Of a stretch of DNA of 12,278 nucleotides, positions 6,745 through 12,278 are shown one piece after another. Numbering within the stretch: position 1 is the stretch's first letter; every line of letters starts with the position of its first letter. The position numbers were made by a program, and so were the translations under genes. This DNA is from Clostridiales bacterium UBA1779 (GTDB taxonomy: Bacteria; Bacillota; Clostridia; Oscillospirales; CAG-272). The notes under the pieces were generated by a model. That model had not been told where the DNA came from. It searched no databases and saw only the letters and a program-made list of their open reading frames with translations. The stretch spans positions 3,275-15,552 of the forward strand of contig DCGL01000106.1 in assembly GCA_002314565.1 (NCBI GenBank). The letters run 5' to 3'.

Positions 6745-7344
6745 TCAGTAAGCTGCGCGGATGGCGGCAAGCAGGTCGGAGTATTCCTCAAAGGCCTGAA
6801 GGTCCGGGTTGTCCGCCTTGATTTTGTCTGTAGAACGGAATAAGAAGCCCGCCTTTGAAGCGCGGATCATTCCGAGGTCGTTGTAGCTGTCGCCCGAGGC
6901 GATGGTATCAAAGCCGATTGACTGAAGAGCCTTGACGGTTGTAAGCTTTGAATTCTGAATTCTCATCTTAAAGCCGTTGATCATTCCGTCGTCCCCGACT
7001 TCGAGAGTGTTGCAGAAAATCGTCGGCATACCGAGCTTCTTCATAAGAGGACCTGCGAACTGGTCGAAGGTATCGGACAGGATAATCGTCTGTGTGTCGG
7101 CTCTGAGGGCGTCGAGAAATTCCTTTGCGCCTTCAAAAGGATCGATTTTTGCTATCGTCGCCTGAATTTCGCGAAGTCCGAGACCGTGCTCGCGCAGAAT
7201 ATCCATTCTGAACTTCATAAGCTTTGCATAATCCGGCTCGTCGCGTGTCGTGCGGCGCAGCTCGGGAATGCCCGAAGCCTCGGAAAAAGCAATCCATATT
7301 TCGGGTACGAGTACCCCTTCCATATCAAGGCAAACTATATTCAT
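6745..7344 (-). CDS. thrH: Bifunctional phosphoserine phosphatase/homoserine phosphotransferase ThrH
   Basis: A HAD-superfamily enzyme of 199 residues. In Pseudomonas aeruginosa, ThrH dephosphorylates phosphoserine and can transfer the phosphate to homoserine, giving O-phosphohomoserine for threonine synthesis. HAD motif I is CLDMEGVLVPEIW (5-17), with D7 as nucleophile and the DxE form typical of ThrH where most HADs have DxD. Motif II is ILSDTF (88-93) with S90, motif III is probably K133, and motif IV is GDSYND (151-156). Much of the chain, such as TTRDEPDY and LMKF in the cap, follows ThrH closely. The ATG at 7344 matches the family start, with AAAGGAT about 11 nt upstream. A TTG at 7374 would add ten non-family residues. 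It sits 32 nt after rluB and 6 nt before the kinase. The HAD assignment is firm; transferase activity is inferred from the family. Confidence 0.88.
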   Translation of the reverse strand: MNIVCLDMEGVLVPEIWIAFSEASGIPELRRTTRDEPDYAKLMKFRMDILREHGLGLREIQATIAKIDPFEGAKEFLDALRADTQTIILSDTFDQFAGPLMKKLGMPTIFCNTLEVGDDGMINGFKMRIQNSKLTTVKALQSIGFDTIASGDSYNDLGMIRASKAGFLFRSTDKIKADNPDLQAFEEYSDLLAAIRAAY

Positions 7345-7376
7345 CTCAGCTAATATCCTTTGTTTTTCTTTCAATA

Positions 7377-8135
7377 TTAATTATATATACCGTCGTCTTC
7401 GTCGGGAAGCCCGTTCTTTGCCCATTTGCGGAGGACGGAAATCTCTTTTTCAGAGAGCAGTCTGTACTTTCCGGGAGCAATTCCGTTGACGGAAATATTT
7501 CCGATATGGGTGCGCTTGAGGCGCGTGACTTCAAGATGGGCGGCTTCGCAGAGCTGTCTGATCTGACGGTTTCTTCCTTCCATAAGGCAGAATTCGAGTC
7601 TCGTCGCACCTTCCTTTTTGTCGAGGATGGCAACCTCTGCGGGAACCGTGTCCCTTCCGTCTATTTTGATTGAGGAGCCCAAAAGGGCCAGCTGGTTCTC
7701 ACTGACGTCTCCCTTTACGGAAACGCGGTAGTATTTCGGAATGTGATGCTTCGGATGAGTCATAAGGTTGGCGAAATCGCCGTCGTCAGTCAGGAAAATC
7801 AGGCCTTCGGAGGCCATATCCAGACGTCCCACGGGATAAAGTCTGATGCCGAGGTCGGCAACGAGGTCAGTCACCTGCCTGCGGTCCTTTTCATCCTTTG
7901 CAGTGCAGACGTATCCTCGCGGCTTGTTGACGGCAACGACAGAGGTGGTTCTGTTCCGTGGGGTAATACCGCGGCCGTTCCAGACAACCTTGTCCTCACC
8001 GGGCATTACTTTTGTGCCGAGTGTCGCAAGCTCACCGTTCACCTTGACGTGACCGGCTTCGATTTCAGCCTCGGCGGCACGACGCGACATAATGCCGCTG
8101 TCGGAAAAATATTTCTGTAATCTGATTTTTTCCAT
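7377..8135 (-). CDS. rluB: 23S rRNA pseudouridine synthase, RluB/RsuA family
   Basis: This enzyme isomerises a uridine to pseudouridine in rRNA; RluB acts on helix 89 of 23S rRNA near the peptidyl-transferase centre. The 252-residue product starts with an S4 RNA-binding domain (about 2-50, with RLQKYFSDSGIMSRR at 5-19 and VKVNG at 30-34). The catalytic domain has NKPRGYVCT (70-78), the signature GRLDMASEGLIFLTDDG (103-119) with catalytic D106, and EGRNRQIRQLCEA (186-198). A short acidic tail ends the protein. The ATG at 8135 is 14 nt after the gerW stop with no strong ribosome binding site, so coupling to gerW is likely. RsuA and RluB/RluF share this architecture. The place beside sporulation genes favours RluB, as in Bacillus subtilis. 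Family assignment is firm; the exact uridine is inferred. Confidence 0.93.
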   Translation of the reverse strand: MEKIRLQKYFSDSGIMSRRAAEAEIEAGHVKVNGELATLGTKVMPGEDKVVWNGRGITPRNRTTSVVAVNKPRGYVCTAKDEKDRRQVTDLVADLGIRLYPVGRLDMASEGLIFLTDDGDFANLMTHPKHHIPKYYRVSVKGDVSENQLALLGSSIKIDGRDTVPAEVAILDKKEGATRLEFCLMEGRNRQIRQLCEAAHLEVTRLKRTHIGNISVNGIAPGKYRLLSEKEISVLRKWAKNGLPDEDDGIYN

Positions 8136-8149
8136 AACTTGTCAGGAAC

Positions 8150-8584
8150 TCAGGCCTCTTCGGTTTCTGCGTTTCCTTTGTCTTTCTTTGAGAAAATGTT
8201 CTTGACTTTTTCGATAATTTCAGGGGAGCGCTCGATTACGTCGGCCACCTGTTCGATGGTTCCGCTTTCCTTTTCGATTCCGACGTTGATCATTTCGACC
8301 TTTCCTTCGGGAGAAACCACGAGGAAGCCGACGGGCTGAACTGACAGACCGGTTCCTCCGCCGCCTCCGAAATTCTGAAGACGTGCCTTGATGGCTTCGT
8401 CATTCTTTCCGTTGAGGTCGAGACCTCCGGTTGCAATGCCCATGGCAATCTTGGATACGGGAATTATCGTCGTTCCCGAGGGGGTGTTGATGGGATTTCC
8501 GACAACTGTATTTGCGTCAACCATGGAACGGATGTTCTCAAGGGATGCCGCAATTATTTCCTGAATCTTGTTATCAGCTGACAT
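8150..8584 (-). CDS. gerW: GerW/YtfJ-family sporulation protein
   Basis: GerW (YtfJ) is a small sporulation protein needed in Bacillus subtilis for normal germination with some germinants; its biochemical role is not known. The 144-residue protein shows the family pattern: an N-terminal helix (about 6-23), VGNPINTPSGTTIIPVSKI (28-46), a glycine run FGGGGGTGLSVQPVGFLVV (72-90), and a C-terminal helix with a charged tail. A GGAGG ribosome binding site 8 nt upstream of the ATG at 8584 fixes the start. The upstream neighbour is a DUF2953 protein, as with ytfI-ytfJ in B. subtilis, so the pair probably works together. The gene marks the genome as that of a spore-forming lineage but does not prove that the organism sporulates. 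Confidence 0.93.
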   Translation of the reverse strand: MSADNKIQEIIAASLENIRSMVDANTVVGNPINTPSGTTIIPVSKIAMGIATGGLDLNGKNDEAIKARLQNFGGGGGTGLSVQPVGFLVVSPEGKVEMINVGIEKESGTIEQVADVIERSPEIIEKVKNIFSKKDKGNAETEEA

Positions 8585-8630
8585 TTTTGTATCCTCCGTA
8601 TATGTTCTGTATTTAAAATCAATTCAAACC

Positions 8631-8645
8631 CGGCAGCGACTGCCG
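8631..8645. other. Short hairpin between the DUF2953 gene and gerW
   Basis: CGGCAG and CTGCCG form a perfect 6-bp stem with a 3-nt loop in the 121-nt gap. On the minus strand it is followed by GGGTTTGAATTGATTTT, an interrupted T-rich stretch. It could be a weak terminator or a processing site that sets gerW apart. No convincing promoter was found in the gap. Confidence 0.35.
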
Positions 8646-8705
8646 TTATGTACGTGAAATGCGAAGTGCCGTTTCCTTTTGCCGTAAACAGCAAAGAGTG
8701 CAGGC

Positions 8706-9404
8706 TTATTTTTTCATCAGTTCTCTGAGCGCCGCACCGACGGCTCCGAATGCCATCGAGAACAGCTGCCATATGCAGAGCGAAAATCCGATTTCAATAT
8801 CAAGAACCGGCTTTTCCGAGAGATAATCGGCATAGATTTGTACGTCTGACTTCACGGGATTTTTCAGCGTTGAGGTAGCGTCAAGCATATTTGCAAGATA
8901 ACACACCGCCTGAACCACGGTTCCGTACAGAATTGCGGTTTTTGCCGCATCCCCTGCGGCAACCCCGACGTGAAGCTTTGCGACTCTGATTCTGAGCGAT
9001 TTTCCGAAGCGCCTGATAAACGCCGCAACGGCTTTTGTGACGAGAGAGATGATTTTTGCTATATCGGTCTTTTTTTCCTGAGTTTTTGCTCCGGATTTTG
9101 CCTTTTCGGCCTTTGCCTTTTTCTCGGCGTCTTTCTTATCTTTTTTCTTTTGCTTCTTTGCGTCCTTCAGCGCCTTTTTCTTCGCCTTTTTTTCCTCTTT
9201 ACGACGCCTTTTCTCAAGCGCCTTCGGGGAATAGTCGCGGATACGGACGGTACGCGGCCTTGCGGGAATGATTCTTATCGGTATTCCGAGCACGCGAACG
9301 GTCAGCGCAAATTCATCGCTGTAATAAATCACAGCCTCGACGCGGATTAGACCTACAAGAAAGAAAAACAGTATAATTGCGCCGATAATATACAGAGCGG
9401 TCAC
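8706..9404 (-). CDS. DUF2953 membrane-anchored protein (YtfI-like)
   Basis: A 232-residue protein of unknown biochemical function, resembling DUF2953/YtfI, which precedes GerW in Bacillus subtilis and many Clostridia. The N-terminus is a membrane segment (about 3-20, with FFFLVGL). It is followed by a beta-rich stretch RVEAVIYYSDEFALTVRVLG (21-40) and a strongly basic lysine/alanine region (about 62-112). The C-terminal half has LHVGVAAGDAAKTAILYG (144-161), DVQIYADYLSEKPVLDIEI (187-205), and a second hydrophobic segment (about 206-226) before a basic end. The start codon is GTG at 9404-9402, chosen for its AAAGGAGG ribosome binding site 7 nt upstream. It is likely in the forespore or cell membrane with gerW as partner; that pairing rests on conserved neighbourhood, not on direct evidence. 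Confidence 0.8.
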   Translation of the reverse strand: MTALYIIGAIILFFFLVGLIRVEAVIYYSDEFALTVRVLGIPIRIIPARPRTVRIRDYSPKALEKRRRKEEKKAKKKALKDAKKQKKKDKKDAEKKAKAEKAKSGAKTQEKKTDIAKIISLVTKAVAAFIRRFGKSLRIRVAKLHVGVAAGDAAKTAILYGTVVQAVCYLANMLDATSTLKNPVKSDVQIYADYLSEKPVLDIEIGFSLCIWQLFSMAFGAVGAALRELMKK

Positions 9405-9428
9405 GGACTGTCCTCCTTTCTCTGTACC

Positions 9429-9457
9429 TGACGGAGTTCAAAAATCGGGCTCCGTCA
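9429..9457. other. Hairpin between scpB and the DUF2953 gene
   Basis: TGACGGAG (9429-9436) and CTCCGTCA (9450-9457) form a perfect 8-bp stem with a 13-nt loop. It lies just past the scpB stop and 24 nt before the GTG of the next gene. No T-run follows on either strand, so it looks more like a processing or stability element than a terminator. Confidence 0.4.
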
Positions 9458-9470
9458 AAGATTTACCGTG

Positions 9471-10166
9471 TTACGCGTTACCTTCATCCGAGCCGGAGTT
9501 CGCTTCCGGTTTGGCAGCTTCATCGGGTTCGGCCGGCTCTTTGTCCCCGTCCTCATTAGGCTGCTCAAACAGAGTTGCATCCCTGTCGTCGGGATCGTTC
9601 TCGCCTGTCATAACCGATTCGACGGCGGCGCCGACGGAGCTCACTTCAGGCAGGTCTTCGATTCCCGAAAGTCCGAATACTCTGAGGAATTTTTCGGTCG
9701 TTCCGAAAAGCATCGGCTTTCCGGGGGCGTCGAGTCTTCCGACTTCTTCGATAAGTCCCTTTTCAACGAGTGAGTTCACGGCGTAAGCCGAATCCACTCC
9801 GCGGACGGTATCGACGAACGAACGCGTCACGGGCTGATTGTAAGCGATGACCGAGAGGGCTTCAAGTGCGGACGGTGAAAGATTTCCGCCTCTCTTGATT
9901 CCGAGCGCTTCACGCACGTAGGGAAGATAGGTTTCTCTCGTGCACAGCTGGCAGGAGTCCGCAAACAGAACCATCATAATTCCGGCGGTTTCGTCGGAGT
10001 TTCTTGCATCAGCCATATGCTCCGTGATTCTTTTTGCATCGCGCAGGGACATCCGGAGAGTGTCCGCGATTTTCTGGTATTCAACCGGGTGGCCTGCCGC
10101 AAACAAAATTGCGTCTATGGCACCCTCTATTTTCTTTATTTCCGTTAACTGTTCAAGTTCTTCCAT
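9471..10166 (-). CDS. scpB: Segregation and condensation protein B
   Basis: ScpB is the winged-helix dimer of the SMC-ScpA-ScpB condensin that compacts and separates bacterial chromosomes. The protein has 231 residues. Family blocks are IEGAIDAILFAAGHPV (13-28), the second winged-helix block NLSPSALEALSVIAYNQPVTR (95-115), RGVDS (122-126), and GRLDAPGKPMLFGTTEKFL (143-161). After about residue 185 comes an acidic low-complexity tail (rich in D, E, P, A and N), as in many ScpB proteins. The ATG at 10166 follows the scpA stop by 21 nt. Its ribosome binding site is weak (AAGG at a long distance), so translation probably depends on scpA. The scpA-scpB pair is a standard operon in Firmicutes. Confidence 0.96.
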   Translation of the reverse strand: MEELEQLTEIKKIEGAIDAILFAAGHPVEYQKIADTLRMSLRDAKRITEHMADARNSDETAGIMMVLFADSCQLCTRETYLPYVREALGIKRGGNLSPSALEALSVIAYNQPVTRSFVDTVRGVDSAYAVNSLVEKGLIEEVGRLDAPGKPMLFGTTEKFLRVFGLSGIEDLPEVSSVGAAVESVMTGENDPDDRDATLFEQPNEDGDKEPAEPDEAAKPEANSGSDEGNA

Positions 10167-10187
10167 TTATTTCAAACCTTTTCGGGA

Positions 10188-11075
10188 TCAATTCTTTTCT
10201 TTTGCCTTTTTACCGGTTTCCTGTCCGTCTTCTTCAGGAGCCTTGTTGTAGTCGTCAAGCTGCAGACCGGCGGTGAGATCGTCTGCAAAATCCGGATTTA
10301 CCGTGAACTGAGTCGATACTCCGTTCAGAGTTTCGAACTCCTCTCTGTCATCCGCTATGATGAGGCGCTTCATTTTTACAAGCTCGAGGACGCCTATGAA
10401 TATTGCGACGAGTTCCGAACGGTTCTCGGCATCGCAGAGCAGTTCGCCGAGAGTTGAAGAACGGTCGGTTCTGCCTTCGAAATGCCTGAGAATTCCGAGA
10501 ATTTTCAGTTCAACGGAAACGACGGGGCGGGAAACCAGAGGCTTTACGAGCTGTTCCGAGATGTTTTCTGTGTTTCTCACCTCGGCAAGCATACGGCGCA
10601 TCAGTTCATAGAGATTGCGCGCATCCTGCCCCTCGGCAACGTAGGTGCGGTCCGGAGAAATATCCTCGGGCTCCTTTTCCATACGTCCGCGGTATTTTTC
10701 GAAGCGGCCTGCAAGCACGACGGCACCGCGCTTTGCGGCTTCGAGTCTCTGGATGGCTTCGGCAAGGCGGGCTCTTGGGTCCTCCTCTTCCGGTTCCTCA
10801 CGCGGAAGCAGCATTTTGCTCTTTATCAGCATAAGGTCGGAGGCCATAACTATGAAATCCGAGGTCAGGTCCAGGTTCATCTCTGCGGCTTTTGAGAGAT
10901 AGTCGAAATACTGCTCGCAGATGACGGATATCTGGATATCCTCGATTTTCATTTTGTTCTTGTGAATCAGCGAAAGCAGAAGGTCAAGCGGACCTTCGAA
11001 GCTTTCGAGTTTATATGAGACCGTCTCGGTACTTAAGAGAGACGGTTCTTCGATTATCGTTTCTTTTTCTTCCAT
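10188..11075 (-). CDS. scpA: Segregation and condensation protein A
   Basis: ScpA is the kleisin that closes the SMC ring and binds ScpB. The 295-residue protein has the family N-terminal block YKLESFEGPLDLLLSLI (21-37), which contacts the SMC neck. It then has KIEDIQISVICEQYFDYL (43-60) and DFIVMASDLMLIKSKMLLP (73-91), then an acidic linker EEPEEEDPRAR. The middle is charged and helical, and the C-terminal winged-helix region ends in a region including LVAIFIGVLELVKMKRL (222-238) that binds the SMC cap. An acidic then lysine-rich tail of about 20 residues closes it. The ATG at 11075 has AAAGGG 6 nt upstream. The M50 gene ends 19 nt before, so the genes are likely cotranscribed. Confidence 0.96.
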   Translation of the reverse strand: MEEKETIIEEPSLLSTETVSYKLESFEGPLDLLLSLIHKNKMKIEDIQISVICEQYFDYLSKAAEMNLDLTSDFIVMASDLMLIKSKMLLPREEPEEEDPRARLAEAIQRLEAAKRGAVVLAGRFEKYRGRMEKEPEDISPDRTYVAEGQDARNLYELMRRMLAEVRNTENISEQLVKPLVSRPVVSVELKILGILRHFEGRTDRSSTLGELLCDAENRSELVAIFIGVLELVKMKRLIIADDREEFETLNGVSTQFTVNPDFADDLTAGLQLDDYNKAPEEDGQETGKKAKEKN

Positions 11076-11094
11076 CGAAAACCCTTTGGGTGTA

Positions 11095-11781
11095 TCAGTA
11101 AATAGGCAGTATGGTAACCAGCTTAATGATTCCGTTGTAAATCAGGTTTGTCAGCTGGCCGATAGGCGTTGTCAGAAGTCCGCTCCACAGAAGCAGCAGC
11201 ACGCCGATCATTATGAATCTTTCATACTTCATAATTCCGAAGTACCACTTTGTCGGCAGGAAAATGAAAAATATGCGTGAGCCGTCAAACGGAGGGACCG
11301 GTATTAGATTGAAAATGGCAAAATAGATGTTTATCTGAATTCCCATACAGAGAAATCTGATGAAAACGTCGTAAACGTCATACCCGGACGTTTCCTCGCT
11401 TACCCCGAAATGAACGCCGAAGGCAAGGGTCACGGCGAGAATCAGAGCAAACAACAGTGAAAGACAGAAATTCGACGCAGGCCCGGCAAGTGCAGTCAGA
11501 GCCATTCCTTTTCTTGGGTTTCTGAAATTTCTTGAATTAATCGGGACGGGTTTGGCCCATCCGAAACCGCATATAACCATGCACAGAGTGCCTATCAGGT
11601 CAAGATGCTTCAACGGGTTGAGAGTCAGGCGGCCGAGATTGTCAGCAGTGTCGTCACCGCAGTATTTTGCCATAAGCCCATGCGAATATTCGTGAATTGA
11701 CAGGGCTAGAACCGAAATCGGCAGCTGAAGCAGCAGATATCCGAGTTCTTCAAGAGTAGAAGGGAAAATTGATCCTAACAT
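11095..11781 (-). CDS. Site-2 protease family (peptidase M50) membrane metalloprotease
   Basis: An intramembrane zinc metalloprotease of 228 residues. The active-site motif HEYSHG (30-35, HExxH with H30, E31, H34) lies at the end of the first hydrophobic segment (about 13-30). NPLKHLD (55-61), GPASN (100-104) and NLIPVPPFDGSR (158-169), carrying the third metal ligand D166, complete the family pattern. Further hydrophobic segments are at about 62-74, 93-122, 139-160 and 190-205. The short form, without PDZ or CBS domains, resembles YwhC-like and other compact M50 proteins. I chose the ATG at 11781 because GGAG lies 5 nt upstream and the protein starts in the first membrane segment. An in-frame ATG at 11838 would add 19 residues of poor quality. 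M50 genes commonly sit before scpA in Clostridia; the substrate is unknown. Confidence 0.92.
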   Translation of the reverse strand: MLGSIFPSTLEELGYLLLQLPISVLALSIHEYSHGLMAKYCGDDTADNLGRLTLNPLKHLDLIGTLCMVICGFGWAKPVPINSRNFRNPRKGMALTALAGPASNFCLSLLFALILAVTLAFGVHFGVSEETSGYDVYDVFIRFLCMGIQINIYFAIFNLIPVPPFDGSRIFFIFLPTKWYFGIMKYERFIMIGVLLLLWSGLLTTPIGQLTNLIYNGIIKLVTILPIY

Positions 11782-11847
11782 AGTATCTCCGGATTGAAAT
11801 GATGCACAGGGCGAATCCTGCCAAGCGGATTCCGCCACTGTATTGAA

Positions 11848-11872
11848 AAGCGTGAGGTGTAAACCGACCTCA
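11848..11872 (-). terminator. Possible weak terminator at the end of engB
   Basis: On the minus strand TGAGGT (11872-11867) and ACCTCA (11858-11853) form a 6-bp stem with an 8-nt loop, followed by CGCTTTTC. The stem begins at the engB stop codon. The stem is short and the T-run is only four, so partial readthrough into the M50 gene is likely. Confidence 0.3.
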
Positions 11873-12278
11873 TTCCTTAACCTTAAGTGTTCCGAGCAGC
11901 AGCTTCCTGACCTCTTCGCGTCCCTCGCCGGATTTTGCCGAGAAGGGAATAATCACGGTGTCGGCGGGAATTTCGGGGCAGTTTTTCAGCCGTTCAAGGG
12001 CAGCTGCGCGTTCGGTTTTGTTCGGCTTGTCGGACTTCGTTGCAATTATTGCAAAGGGAAGACCGCGGTCGCGAAGAAAGTTTATCATCATAAGGTCGTC
12101 TTCAGTCGGACCTACCTGCAGGTCGATGAGCTGAAGCGTGATTTTTACGAGGTCAAAGTTTTTGTTCTTCGTAAAGAAGCCTTCGGTCAGCTCTCTCCAG
12201 ACGGCGGCTTCTTCGGCAGCGCGGCGGGCAAAGCCGTAGCCCGGAAGGTCCACAAAGAAAATCTCTCCACCATTCAAT
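11870..12278 (-). CDS. engB: Ribosome biogenesis GTP-binding protein EngB/YsxC (partial, N-terminus outside window)
   Basis: An essential TRAFAC-class GTPase that helps assemble the 50S ribosomal subunit. The visible 135 residues are the C-terminal two thirds of a protein usually near 200 residues. The G3 motif FFVDLPGYGFA comes first. Then DLQVGPTEDDLMM matches the EngB/YsxC block where others read RHxPTxxD. G4 is ATKSDK and G5 is FSAKSGEG. The P-loop (G1) and switch I lie beyond the right edge. The first codon in the window is TTG, read here as an internal leucine and not a start. The gene ends in TGA at 11872-11870, 88 nt before the M50 start. The family assignment is firm. Confidence 0.93.
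   Translation of the reverse strand, partial: LNGGEIFFVDLPGYGFARRAAEEAAVWRELTEGFFTKNKNFDLVKITLQLIDLQVGPTEDDLMMINFLRDRGLPFAIIATKSDKPNKTERAAALERLKNCPEIPADTVIIPFSAKSGEGREEVRKLLLGTLKVKE

Noticed and set aside
7345..7374. TTG start ten codons upstream for thrH.
   Set aside because: ThrH proteins begin at the MNIVCLD-like position, and the ATG at 7344 has an upstream AAAGGAT.
8596..8626. Sigma-G-like promoter upstream of gerW (TGAATT, 16-nt spacer, CATATAC on the minus strand).
   Set aside because: The implied start site would fall in or after the GGAGG ribosome binding site, leaving no usable leader.

Overview
The window suggests a spore-forming or formerly spore-forming anaerobe of the Clostridia (Firmicutes). 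The grounds are a GerW/YtfJ-family sporulation protein, ScpA and ScpB next to a DUF2953 protein, GGAGG-type ribosome binding sites, moderate-to-high GC, and a predicted flavin-based electron-bifurcating Etf system. Every gene I can support lies on the minus strand, so the window reads right to left. No tRNA, rRNA, CRISPR array, transposase or phage gene was seen.

Right part (about 7377-12278): a housekeeping and sporulation cluster in transcription order: engB (partial, 3' portion) -> M50 site-2 protease family membrane protein -> scpA -> scpB -> DUF2953 protein -> gerW -> rluB. Gaps are short (14 to 121 nt), so much of it is probably cotranscribed. It combines ribosome assembly, chromosome condensation, membrane proteolysis, germination and 23S rRNA modification.

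Middle part (about 5227-7344): thrH, a HAD-family phosphoserine phosphatase/homoserine phosphotransferase, is followed after 6 nt by an FGGY carbohydrate kinase of uncertain substrate. A plausible rho-independent terminator follows. The 401-nt gap holds this terminator, a second hairpin, an 8-bp inverted repeat and a leader hairpin.

Left part (1-4825): a flavin redox module. A PF12831-type FAD-dependent oxidoreductase is followed by a 188-nt spacer carrying a 119-bp imperfect inverted-repeat element. Then come a GlcD/LctD-like FAD-linked 2-hydroxyacid dehydrogenase, EtfB with the motif typical of bifurcating Etfs, and EtfA with an N-terminal two-cluster ferredoxin domain, cut by the window's left edge. 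The last three match the LctD-EtfB-EtfA composition of the electron-confurcating lactate dehydrogenase known from Acetobacterium woodii. The likely job is NAD+-linked oxidation of lactate or another 2-hydroxyacid, driven by co-oxidation of reduced ferredoxin. The substrate cannot be fixed from sequence. The extra FAD oxidoreductase upstream and the inverted-repeat element inside the unit are the least expected parts of the window.
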